Of a stretch of DNA of 64,000 nucleotides, positions 34,122-42,022 are shown in pieces (the stretch's first letter is position 1; every line of letters starts with the position of its first letter). The notes under the pieces are model-generated. The model was not told where the DNA came from and searched no databases. It saw only the letters and a program-made list of their open reading frames with translations. The stretch spans positions 63,456 through 127,455 of the forward strand of contig NZ_CAOS01000001.1 of the NCBI RefSeq assembly GCF_000315365.1. The letters run 5' to 3'. The position numbers and the translations under genes were made by a program. Source of the DNA: Desulforamulus hydrothermalis Lam5 = DSM 18033 (GTDB lineage: Bacteria > Bacillota > Desulfotomaculia > Desulfotomaculales > Desulfotomaculaceae).

Positions 34122-34337
34122 ATGACGGTAAAACTGTTTATTAAAACCCAAACCACCCGGGGCTTAGATAAAGATATTGTCAAAGTGACCTGGGGAGCCG
34201 TAAACAATGCCGGACGTATATTTTATTCAAATTCGGAAGTTATGAGTGTGGAAGATTTTTTAAAATTTAAGGAACTGTTTGCTGCCGTGGGGTTGGATGA
34301 AGAAAAAAGAACAGATACCGGCAGGGAACGCTATTAG
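34122..34337 (+). CDS. Conserved-looking hypothetical, 71 aa
   Basis: Small soluble alpha/beta protein (MTVKLFIKTQTTRGLDKDIV…VTWGAVNNAGRIFYSNSEVM…). A TATAAT at 34069-34074 and the hairpin ACAAAG-N6-CTTTGT (34051-34068) lie upstream, and GGGGGAA precedes the ATG. No family recognised; the well-formed upstream region argues that it is genuine. Confidence 0.6.
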   Translation: MTVKLFIKTQTTRGLDKDIVKVTWGAVNNAGRIFYSNSEVMSVEDFLKFKELFAAVGLDEEKRTDTGRERY

Positions 34338-34516
34338 GGCGCAGGACGAATTTAATTAACCGTCACCAGGGGTTTGTCAACCTCAGAGATGTGTCATGCA
34401 CCTTGAATTTATGAAAGTTTTCTGCTAAAGATAACTATTTTCTTACAATGTCTGCACCTTGGCAAAAGTTATTGTATAATAAAAAATAATATTCTGAAAA
34501 CTAGGGGGTGGGTAGA

Positions 34517-35635
34517 TTGTGTGCCCAGGGAACGCTTTGTGATATAAAGAAGGCGCTTCAACCGGAACTGAACAGCTTTCCCCTAGATCTTCTCTTTAAT
34601 GCCATGGACATTGGTGTAATATTACTGGATGAACAGGGTAAAATATGTTATTTAAACAAAACAGTGGGTCATATGCTGGAAAGGGATACACAGCACCTTT
34701 TGGACAAGCATTTTACAGAAATTTTCAGCACCTTCTTCAGCGTTTCTGCGGAGGAATACCGAAAAACCTCTCCCATGTTTGAAGTTATGGCTCACAATGT
34801 AGAAAAAATCGGGGTAGAAAGGTATTCGGATTTAACCAAGCGATGTTACCTGACCAACTATCATCCCGTCATGTTGAATAACCTAAAATATTACCTGATA
34901 ACTTTTACCGATATTACCAAACGAAAAAAATTAGAAGAAGAAATTATTAAAATGGGGCAGGAGTTGGATGCTGCCTTTGCCTTGACACTGCCTAATTCCA
35001 AAGTGGAATACAAATTAAAAAATACGCCAGAATATGTAGATACTTATAACCCGGATCAAGGAGAGATTACCATAACCGAAATTATTCAGGACGGTGGCTA
35101 CCGACATGTGGTTAATGCCTTAAAGATTGCGGGAGATTTGCATCGGGAAGGTGCCATGAGCATATTAGGTATTGATAAAGATTTGCTGGTACAGACCTTA
35201 ATTTTTCACGATATTGGCAAATCCCAGCCGGATCTTGCTGTGGGCCAGCGGGTAATTGCAGCGGAAGTGTTTGAAGACAGCAAGCTTCATGCCGGGCGGA
35301 GTGCTGAAATTGCCCAACACATCTACCAAAAGCCGCCGGATATGTGCACGCTGATCCGTTACCACCATCATGCCGAGGATGAGCTGCCAGCTTCCTTTCC
35401 CAGGTATTTGCTGCCCATGTTAAGGATGGTAAAATTAATTGATGGCCTTTCGGCGGCCCTGACCAGACGCAAGGCCCAAATAAAGCTGACTGTGCATAAG
35501 GAGTTAATTATTGTTGAAGAAAAAAACCATCACCCGGCATACAATAATAAGCGTTCTCTTAATCTTTTTACCGGCCAGGTAAAATACTGCCATAATTCCC
35601 CGGACGGTAATAAAAAATATCGATCGAGGGCATAA
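34517..35635 (+). CDS. PAS-HD domain signalling protein
   Basis: 372 aa from TTG 34517 (AGGGGGTGGG just upstream); GTG 34508 lies inside that ribosome site. PAS domain at about 20-140 (FNAMDIGVILLDEQGKICYL, YYLITFTDITKRKKLEEEI), then an HD phosphohydrolase-type domain at about 190-320 (YRHVVNALKIAG, IFHDIGKSQPDL, SKLHAGRSAEIAQ, IRYHHHAEDE, LIDGLSAAL) with the metal-binding His/Asp set. It lacks an obvious GYP motif, so the substrate (cyclic nucleotide or other) is open. The following small ferredoxin could be functionally linked. Confidence 0.85.
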   Translation: MCAQGTLCDIKKALQPELNSFPLDLLFNAMDIGVILLDEQGKICYLNKTVGHMLERDTQHLLDKHFTEIFSTFFSVSAEEYRKTSPMFEVMAHNVEKIGVERYSDLTKRCYLTNYHPVMLNNLKYYLITFTDITKRKKLEEEIIKMGQELDAAFALTLPNSKVEYKLKNTPEYVDTYNPDQGEITITEIIQDGGYRHVVNALKIAGDLHREGAMSILGIDKDLLVQTLIFHDIGKSQPDLAVGQRVIAAEVFEDSKLHAGRSAEIAQHIYQKPPDMCTLIRYHHHAEDELPASFPRYLLPMLRMVKLIDGLSAALTRRKAQIKLTVHKELIIVEEKNHHPAYNNKRSLNLFTGQVKYCHNSPDGNKKYRSRA

Positions 35636-35688
35636 TTTGCGATATTGGCAGGAAAAATAAGGCTGTTAAATTAAACGGAGGTGTAACC

Positions 35689-35877
35689 ATGAAAGCAGTG
35701 GTAGATCAAGATCTATGTATCAGCTGTGGTGCCTGCATTGATGTATGTCCCGAGGTTTTTGATTGGAATGATGAGGAAAAGGCCCACGCCATTGTGGATG
35801 AGGTACCGGAGGGACAGGAAGATCAAGCCAGAGAAGCAGCCGATGGCTGCCCCACGGAAGCCATTAAAATCAGCTAA
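35689..35877 (+). CDS. 4Fe-4S ferredoxin
   Basis: 62 aa with one complete 4Fe-4S motif CISCGACIDVCP near the start and a distant Cys in DGCPTEAIKI, the arrangement of single-cluster clostridial ferredoxins. Cytoplasmic electron carrier. ATG with GGAGGTG upstream. Confidence 0.95.
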   Translation: MKAVVDQDLCISCGACIDVCPEVFDWNDEEKAHAIVDEVPEGQEDQAREAADGCPTEAIKIS

Positions 35878-35885
35878 CAACCGTC

Positions 35886-35906
35886 CGGCCGCCCTGGTGG
35901 CGGCCG
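35886..35906 (+). terminator. Hairpin after ferredoxin gene
   Basis: CGGCCGCC (35886-35893), loop CTGGT, GGCGGCCG (35899-35906); 8 GC pairs, no T-run. Likely 3' end or stabiliser of the ferredoxin mRNA. Confidence 0.6.
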
Positions 35907-35942
35907 TCTGACTGCTGACAAGCTACGATAAATTTTAACGGT

Positions 35943-36067
35943 GTTTTATGATCCCCTTTTGTGCCGGTCTGCACACCGACAGCACGTTAATTCGCTACGG
36001 TCGCCACCGGTTGCCTCAAACGGCCCGCCGCTGATCAAGTGCTGTGGCTGGCAGGGGAACATAAAAC
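35943..36067 (+). ncRNA. Structured RNA candidate upstream of glycosyltransferase
   Basis: The ends pair perfectly: GTTTTATG (35943-35950) with CATAAAAC (36060-36067). The helix continues TCCCCT (35952-35957) with AGGGGA (36053-36058), then GCC (35963-35965) with GGC (36050-36052) and CAGCAC (35980-35985) with GTGCTG (36039-36044). Inside are small hairpins CGGT-CTGCAC-ACCG and CGGT-CGCC-ACCG. No plausible gene overlaps it. An intrinsic terminator follows at 36105 and the glycosyltransferase starts at 36227: riboswitch-like architecture, or an independent small RNA. It matches no class I can name. Confidence 0.5.
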
Positions 36068-36104
36068 CCCCTCGTCATAGTTATTCAACCTTTGTAAGTA
36101 TGGG

Positions 36105-36130
36105 GCGGTGTTTCACCGCTTTTTCTTTTT
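36105..36130 (+). terminator. Intrinsic terminator upstream of glycosyltransferase
   Basis: GCGGTG (36105-36110), loop TTT, CACCGC (36114-36119), then TTTTTCTTTTT. Ends the structured-RNA transcript or acts as its expression platform. Confidence 0.8.
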
Positions 36131-36226
36131 GGGGGGCAGGTGAAAGAACAAGTTATGGCGAATAAACTGGGATGCATACACTTGCTTATTTCGGGGGAAG
36201 ATATACATTTGCAGGGGTGAAACCGG

Positions 36227-37369
36227 TTGTCTAAAATAAAAATATTGCATGTGGTAAGACCCGCTGCAGGGGGTATGAAAAACCACCTGATCAATCTGGT
36301 AAAATACGCAGATAAAAAAAGGTTTGATATGACAGTGGCCTGCCCGCCCAATACCGTCTTATGGGACGAGCTGGTTGCCCGGGGAATTAAAACCATACCC
36401 ATCCCGCTGGTGGGAGAACTTTCACCAACCAGGGATTATGCAGCGGTTCGCAGTTTAGTTAAATATTTGCATCAATCCGGCACCACCGTTCTACATGCCC
36501 ATAGTTCCAAAGGAGCACTGGTGGGTCGTTTGGCGGCTCTGTTGGCCGGTACGCCGGTAATTGTTTTTACGGCTCATAACAGTATTTTTTATGAGGCATG
36601 GCCGGCCTGGAAGAAAAAATTATTTGCGCGGGTGGAGCGGTTGCTGGCCAGGTTTACCGATAAAATTATTACCGTTTCGGATGCCTTAAAACAGGAGCTA
36701 ATGGAAATGGAGGGCCTGCCTGCCAAACAAATAACCACCATTTATAACGGCATTGAGACTGACCGGTTTAATACCAAGGTGGATGTAAAAACGGTGCGGC
36801 GCCGGCTCAATATTCCGGAATTGGGGCAACTGGTGGGTACCGTTGCCCGTCTGGCACCCCAAAAGGGCGTCAGCTATTTTTTGAAAGCAGCCTCTCTGTT
36901 AAAAGATTATCAAGTGAATTTTCTGGTGGTAGGTGACGGCCCCCTGGCCGATGAGTTAAAACAGGAGGCTTGCGAGCTGGGATTACAGGGAAGGGTTATT
37001 TTTGCCGGGCAGCGGGATGATATTGCAGAAATCATGGCGTTACTGGACATTTTTGTACTGCCTTCGGTTACCGAGGGCCTACCCTTAACAATTTTGGAAG
37101 CCATGGCTGCCGGCAAGCCGGTGGTTGCAACCCGGGTTGGCGGGGTACCGGAAGCCATTGTGGAAGGGAAAACCGGACTGCTGGTGGCGCCGAAGGATCC
37201 GGAAGCGCTGGCAGTGGCTCTGGCAGAACTGATTGGAGAAAGGGATCGCTTGCAGAGGCTGGGCAATAACGGACAGAAATACGTGCAAGAAAAGTTTACC
37301 GTGCAAAACATGGTAGAAAAAACCATGACCTTATATTATGAGTTATTAGCAGATAAGAAGCTCATTTGA
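36227..37369 (+). CDS. GT4-family glycosyltransferase
   Basis: 380 aa (TTG start). GT-B fold: the N-terminal half has ILHVVRPAAGGMKNHLINLV and VLHAHSSKGALVGRLAA; the C-terminal donor-binding half has GTVARLAPQKGVSYFLKAA, VGDGPLADEL, PSVTEGLPLTILEAMAAGKP and GGVPEAI, including the E-x7-E motif of retaining GT4 enzymes. Probably builds a cell-surface glycan; donor and acceptor are unknown. It pairs with the following large phosphatase-fold membrane protein. Confidence 0.93.
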   Translation: MSKIKILHVVRPAAGGMKNHLINLVKYADKKRFDMTVACPPNTVLWDELVARGIKTIPIPLVGELSPTRDYAAVRSLVKYLHQSGTTVLHAHSSKGALVGRLAALLAGTPVIVFTAHNSIFYEAWPAWKKKLFARVERLLARFTDKIITVSDALKQELMEMEGLPAKQITTIYNGIETDRFNTKVDVKTVRRRLNIPELGQLVGTVARLAPQKGVSYFLKAASLLKDYQVNFLVVGDGPLADELKQEACELGLQGRVIFAGQRDDIAEIMALLDIFVLPSVTEGLPLTILEAMAAGKPVVATRVGGVPEAIVEGKTGLLVAPKDPEALAVALAELIGERDRLQRLGNNGQKYVQEKFTVQNMVEKTMTLYYELLADKKLI

Positions 37370-37398
37370 TTTGCTGACAGACTTGGAGGGATATGTAG

Positions 37399-39633
37399 TT
37401 GGCTGGTTCACTCTGGCACAGAGCTGCCGGTTTTTTAACTTTTCTTATACTCAGCCTGGTGTGCCTGGTGCAGGCCGCCGGAGCGGCGGACACCGCCCGG
37501 GCAGAGCGGGTTGTTATGGTGATTATTGATAAATTAACCGTGGATGATTTTGCCGATAATTACTTGCCTGAAATAAAGTCCCTGGCTACCGGCGGCTCGG
37601 TAGGGTTATTAAACAATAATACCGGTGCCGGTATTTATTCAGAACATACCTATGCGACGATTGGCGGGGGAGCCCACTTAATCGGTGTGGGAGAAGCAAA
37701 TAACGGTTTTAATGCCTCTGAACATGTAGCAGATACTACGGCAGCCAATGAATATTTTCGGCGTACGGGCTGGCAGGCGCCGCCCCAGGCGGTTGTCCAG
37801 CTGGCTGTGGGTAAGCTGATGCGTACCAATAATAACCTGCCTTATCCTGCTGTACCAGGCGCTTTGGGGCAGGCTTTGCATACGGCAGGCCTTAAAACGG
37901 CGGTGCTTGGCAATGCCGATACCCCGGGGGTTACCCGGCGGTTGGCCACTGCCATTTCTATGGACAGCCAAGGGTTAACTGATATGGGTTGCGTTGATGA
38001 AACTATTTTGCTGCCATATCCTACCGGCCTGGGGTTCTACCGTACTAATTTTGCCGAGGTGCTTAAAAAATTTAATGAATACCGGAACAAAGGGGCTTCC
38101 CTGATAGTGATCGAAACCGGTGACAGCACCCGGCTTTACGAAGAAAAGGACAAAGCCACGGATTTTGCTTATGGCAGACAAAGAGCAGAAGTGCTGGCCG
38201 GCATTGATCGGTTTGTGGGCAAATTAGCCGGGCAAATGGATTTCACCAGAGAGGTTTTGCTGGTTATTACCCCTACGCCCACGGCTGAAGCCGTCAAGGA
38301 AAATAAAAATCTCACCCCCGTTATCGCCGTCGGGCCCGGTTTGCCGGCGGGCAGTTTGTTAACCTCAGGCACCACCAAACGGGACGGCATTATTATGAAT
38401 ACTGACATCGCTCCTACCGTTTTGAAGTATTTGGGTCTGCCGCCGGCAGTGGGCATGTCGGGCAGGCCGCTGCTGGCTTCCGGCTTGCAATTGAAGGAAA
38501 ATGGATTGGACTATTTAATTGACCTGAACCGGCAGCTGGTGACCACATACCAGGCCAGGCCGCCGCTGCAGTCAGCCTATGTTTTGGTACAGTTGTTTGT
38601 GCTGTTTACAGCATTGTACGGTATTTTCTTTAAACGCCATATAGCAGAGTTGATAAAACCCTTTTTGCTGGTGGTCATGGCTGTGCCTCTGGCAGAACTG
38701 TTAATGCCGCTGCTGCCTCGACAATCGGTGGCCGTGATGGCCCTGATGCTTATCTTAACCACCCTGCTGATTGCCGCCTCAGCCATCCTGGTAAATAAAA
38801 AAACCGGCCTGGATCCGTTTATTTTTATTTGCATCACCAGCGCCGCTGCCATTTTAATGGATTTGCTAAACGGTTCGTTCTTGCAAAAGCAGTCTCTGCT
38901 GGGTTACGATCCCATTGTAGGGGCGCGGTTTTACGGTATTGGCAACGAATATATGGGTGTGCTGATCGGTTCTGTGATTATTGGCACCACCGCAGCCATC
39001 CAATACTGGTCAAAATGGCGCCGGCCCTTGATTGCCGCCGGCGGGTTGCTGTTTCTGGTAACAATTTATGCCATGGCTGCCCCCAATATTGGCACCAATG
39101 TGGGAGGAACCATTGCTGCCTCATCGGCCCTGCTGGTTACTTTTCTGTTGTTGGCAGGAGTACGTTTCCGGCTGCGCACCCTGTTGCTGGTAGGTCTGGC
39201 GGTGGTGCTGGCAGTGAGCGGGTTTATTGCTTTTGATCTTACCAGGCCGCCGGATATGCGTTCCCATATGGGAACCACCGCATCTTTGATCCTGCAGTCA
39301 GGGCCTGCCCAAGCTATTGATATTATCCAACGCAAGTGGGCCATGAATATGAAACTGCTGCGCTACACCGTATGGAGCAGAGTGCTGTTGGCCAGCTTAG
39401 GGGTGTTGGCTTTGCTGTTTTACCGTCCCAGGGGTGTCATGGAGAACATCCGGGTAAAATATCCTTATCTTTTTAAAGGCTTTATTGGTGTGGTAGCCGG
39501 TGCCATTGTAGCTTTTCTGGTTAATGATTCCGGCGTGGTGGCTGCTGCCACAACCATGATTTTCGGGGCACCGCCGTTGGTTTATCTGGTGCTGACAGAA
39601 CAAACGGCCGATCATAGACATACTATAAAATAA
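37399..39633 (+). CDS. Alkaline-phosphatase-fold protein with polytopic membrane C-terminus
   Basis: 744 aa. Signal or TM segment at 10-30. Residues about 35-370 resemble the alkaline phosphatase/phosphoglycerate mutase-like fold (VVMVIIDKLTVDDFADNYLP, EHTYATIGGGAHLIGVG, VIETGDSTRLYE, NTDIAPTVLKYLGLP), with Asp and His residues placed as metal ligands. From about 390 to 735 there are roughly ten TM helices. The enzyme domain would sit outside the membrane. A phospho-sugar or phospholipid-linked transferase or hydrolase acting with the upstream glycosyltransferase is an inference. Unusual fusion; no characterised homologue comes to mind. Confidence 0.75.
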   Translation: MAGSLWHRAAGFLTFLILSLVCLVQAAGAADTARAERVVMVIIDKLTVDDFADNYLPEIKSLATGGSVGLLNNNTGAGIYSEHTYATIGGGAHLIGVGEANNGFNASEHVADTTAANEYFRRTGWQAPPQAVVQLAVGKLMRTNNNLPYPAVPGALGQALHTAGLKTAVLGNADTPGVTRRLATAISMDSQGLTDMGCVDETILLPYPTGLGFYRTNFAEVLKKFNEYRNKGASLIVIETGDSTRLYEEKDKATDFAYGRQRAEVLAGIDRFVGKLAGQMDFTREVLLVITPTPTAEAVKENKNLTPVIAVGPGLPAGSLLTSGTTKRDGIIMNTDIAPTVLKYLGLPPAVGMSGRPLLASGLQLKENGLDYLIDLNRQLVTTYQARPPLQSAYVLVQLFVLFTALYGIFFKRHIAELIKPFLLVVMAVPLAELLMPLLPRQSVAVMALMLILTTLLIAASAILVNKKTGLDPFIFICITSAAAILMDLLNGSFLQKQSLLGYDPIVGARFYGIGNEYMGVLIGSVIIGTTAAIQYWSKWRRPLIAAGGLLFLVTIYAMAAPNIGTNVGGTIAASSALLVTFLLLAGVRFRLRTLLLVGLAVVLAVSGFIAFDLTRPPDMRSHMGTTASLILQSGPAQAIDIIQRKWAMNMKLLRYTVWSRVLLASLGVLALLFYRPRGVMENIRVKYPYLFKGFIGVVAGAIVAFLVNDSGVVAAATTMIFGAPPLVYLVLTEQTADHRHTIK

Positions 39634-39796
39634 CCGGACTACTAATATATAAGGATATAAGGCGGCAGATTATGATGTCCGGGCGAGAAAAACCTGTGTT
39701 TTAAAGCAGAATATTTAGTTAAATTAAACAAACAAGTGAATCAAGTTGCAAATAAATAAATTCGGCATTTAGAGGCAAAATTTGCGTAAAATTTTA

Positions 39797-39824
39797 TTGA
39801 CATGGGAAAAGTTTATGTTAAAAT
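39797..39824 (+). promoter_or_regulatory. speD promoter
   Basis: -35 TTGACA (39797-39802), 16-base spacer, -10 TAAAAT (39819-39824). The leader that follows contains a small GC hairpin (CCCGTCTTGGCGGG, about 39846-39859). Confidence 0.55.
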
Positions 39825-39907
39825 GGATTTTGGTTGGAATGGCCGGCCCGTCTTGGCGGGTCTGTCATTACCAACATTTTATTAATTAAAGGAGGAGGAT
39901 AACTATA

Positions 39908-40291
39908 ATGAAACCTTTGGGCCGCCATGTCTTGGCAGAAATCTATGGCTGTGAATTTGACATCCTCAACGATGTGAAGAAGGTTGAGGAAATTATGGTT
40001 AACGCAGCTCTGGAAACTGGGGCTGAGGTCCGTGAAGTAGTATTCCATAAGTTTAGTCCACAGGGTGTTAGCGGTGTTGTTGTTATCAGCGAAAGCCACC
40101 TTGCCATTCATACATGGCCCGAATTAGGCTATGCTGCGGTCGATGTATTCACCTGCGGTGATACCGTAAATCCGTGGGATGCATGCAATTTCTTAACCAG
40201 AGAATTTGGTGCTAAGGATATGGCTGCTCAGGAGACTAAGAGAGGAATCCTGCCTGGAATGGCGCCGCGTTTGGTGGCCGTAAACTCATAG
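39908..40291 (+). CDS. speD: S-adenosylmethionine decarboxylase proenzyme
   Basis: 127 aa; class 1b prokaryotic SpeD. The self-cleavage motif [17 protein letters not shown] contains the Ser that becomes the pyruvoyl group, and [14 protein letters not shown] is conserved. It makes decarboxylated SAM for aminopropyl transfer in polyamine synthesis. No spermidine synthase lies nearby; the gene stands alone between a promoter and a strong terminator. AAAGGAGGAGG ribosome site. Confidence 0.96.
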   Translation: MKPLGRHVLAEIYGCEFDILNDVKKVEEIMVNAALETGAEVREVVFHKFSPQGVSGVVVISESHLAIHTWPELGYAAVDVFTCGDTVNPWDACNFLTREFGAKDMAAQETKRGILPGMAPRLVAVNS

Positions 40292-40323
40292 GAGGGATAT
40301 TTATTAGTACCAAGAGTAGTGGG

Positions 40324-40377
40324 AACTGACGAGCCTGGCTCATCGGCAAGATGGAGCGAGGCTCGTTAGTTTTTTTG
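40324..40377 (+). terminator. speD terminator
   Basis: AACTGACGAGCCT (40324-40336) pairs with AGGCTCGTTAGTT (40359-40371), with a 22-base internal region, followed by T to 40377. Confidence 0.85.
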
Positions 40378-40462
40378 CGGCTTTTTTCCAGGACGGAAAG
40401 GGAGGAAATTTCTTATGCTTAACGAAGTATTAATAAGTTAACCGCCAAAAGGGGGCTTTTTG

Positions 40463-41230
40463 ATGTCAGGCGACGTCTTCGCAAGCATCCGGGAAGATAT
40501 TCAAATTATTCACAATAATATTTCGCAACATCTATTCATTAAAGCCGGGCATGTGGGGGACTATGCCCATTTGGAGTTTTCCCCCTTAGACAATTTTATA
40601 CGCCCAGCATTGGTATTAAGTGCTGCTAACTTATATAACTGCAGGTCTGCCAAGGTAATCTCCCTTGGCGCAATTGTGCAGTTTATTTTTATGGCTTCCC
40701 AGATTCATAAAAACATTCCGGAAACAGTTGTGCCATCCCATCGGCCGGACCCCAGAGACGGCACCCAGTTTCCGGTTTTGGTGGGCGATTACCTGTACGG
40801 CAAGTTTTTTACCACCCTCTGCCAAGCGGGTCTTTTGCCCTACCTGCGCCCCCTGGCGGAAATGATTGGCCTGATCCATGAGGGAGGTATCTTGCGCCGG
40901 CGGCATCTTCATGCATTGGAAGAAAATCACCAGTTAGTTCAGGAAATAGTTCGCTTAGAAACTGCCGAGTTAATGGCGGGGGCGGCCCGCTTGGCCGGGC
41001 ATCTGGCAGGGGCGCCGGACACCGACCGGGAGTACCTGTACCAGTATGGTATAAATTTAGGTATGGTTTACGGCCTGGGGCAAAAAAATATGCTGTCCGT
41101 CCTGGGTTTACAATATATTGAAAGAGCCTTGGCAGCATTGGAACAACTGCCCAATCGACCGGAAAAAGCCATGTTGGAATATCTGGTGCGGTCTTTGTCT
41201 TTAACGGAGGACATTCGCAAGGTTGTATAA
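40463..41230 (+). CDS. Polyprenyl-synthetase-like protein without DDxxD
   Basis: 255 aa from ATG 40463 (GGGGGC upstream). All-helical trans-prenyltransferase fold: FIRPALVLSAANLYNC, SLGAIVQFIFMASQIHKNIP, FPVLVGDYLYGKFFTTLC, GGILRRR. The first Asp-rich motif, normally DDxxD after HxAS, reads QIHKNIPE here, and no second DDxxD is seen. It is therefore probably a non-catalytic partner subunit (like component I of two-subunit heptaprenyl synthases) or a scaffold. It opens the menaquinone operon and stands 19 bases before menG, so a link to the quinone side chain is reasonable. Confidence 0.8.
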   Translation: MSGDVFASIREDIQIIHNNISQHLFIKAGHVGDYAHLEFSPLDNFIRPALVLSAANLYNCRSAKVISLGAIVQFIFMASQIHKNIPETVVPSHRPDPRDGTQFPVLVGDYLYGKFFTTLCQAGLLPYLRPLAEMIGLIHEGGILRRRHLHALEENHQLVQEIVRLETAELMAGAARLAGHLAGAPDTDREYLYQYGINLGMVYGLGQKNMLSVLGLQYIERALAALEQLPNRPEKAMLEYLVRSLSLTEDIRKVV

Positions 41231-41249
41231 GAAGGGAGCGGGACAGCCG

Positions 41250-41966
41250 GTGCAGCAGTACAACGGGAAAAGCAAAGAGGAGTTTGTGCACGGGGTATTT
41301 TCCGCCATCGCACACCGCTATGATTTAATGAATACAACCCTCAGTTTTAACCGGGATAAATATTGGCGGCGGTTTGCGGTGTCGCAAACCGGTTTGCAGC
41401 CCGGGGGGGTGGCACTGGATGTAGCCTGTGGTACAGGCATGTTGTCCATCGAACTGGCGAGGGTTGCAGGAAAGACCGGCCGGGTGATCGGCTTGGACTT
41501 TTGTGAAAGCATGTTGGCGCAGGCTGTACGCAATATTGAAAAAACGCCTTACAAAAATAATATTGAGCTGGTTCAGGGCAACGCCATGAGCCTGCCCTTT
41601 GCAGATAATACTTTCGATTGTGCCACCATTGGCTTTGCTTTAAGAAATGTTCCCGATGTGGCGGGTTGTATTGCAGAAATGAGGCGGGTGGTAAGACCCG
41701 GCGGCCGGGTGGTGTCATTGGAGCTGGCTAAGCCCAGTGCGCCCGTCTTTAAACAACTGTATTATTTATATTTTGACCAACTGGTTCCTCTGTTGGGCAA
41801 ATTAGGTGTGGGCAAAGACGGGCCTTACCGCTGGTTGCCCAATTCTTTGAAAATGTTTCCCCACCAGTCTGTGGTCAGGGATATTTTTACCCAGGTCGGA
41901 CTGCGGGATGCCGTATACCATGAACTGACCGGCGGCATTGTAGCGGTGCATGTAGGCACCAAATAA
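41250..41966 (+). CDS. menG: Demethylmenaquinone methyltransferase
   Basis: 238 aa from GTG 41250 (GGGAG upstream); an earlier TTG overlaps the previous gene. Class I SAM methyltransferase of the UbiE/MenG family: FVHGVFSAIAHRYDLMNTTL, motif I ALDVACGTGMLSIELA, FDCATIGFALRNV, YRWLPNSLKMFPHQ. Last step of menaquinone synthesis. Embedded among futalosine-pathway genes. Confidence 0.95.
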   Translation: MQQYNGKSKEEFVHGVFSAIAHRYDLMNTTLSFNRDKYWRRFAVSQTGLQPGGVALDVACGTGMLSIELARVAGKTGRVIGLDFCESMLAQAVRNIEKTPYKNNIELVQGNAMSLPFADNTFDCATIGFALRNVPDVAGCIAEMRRVVRPGGRVVSLELAKPSAPVFKQLYYLYFDQLVPLLGKLGVGKDGPYRWLPNSLKMFPHQSVVRDIFTQVGLRDAVYHELTGGIVAVHVGTK

Positions 41967-42022
41967 AAATTAAGATGTCAAACCGTTTCCCTTTAATCAT
42001 TATATGGGATGGTGTATAAAAC

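Noticed and set aside
35943-36067. 6S RNA, T-box or c-di-GMP riboswitch identity for the structured element
   Set aside because: It lacks the T-box AGGGTGGNACC motif and the c-di-GMP aptamer cores, and the length and branched shape do not fit 6S RNA well.
35941-36165. A 74-codon frame upstream of the glycosyltransferase
   Set aside because: It coincides with a base-paired RNA candidate and a terminator, has no ribosome site and looks random.
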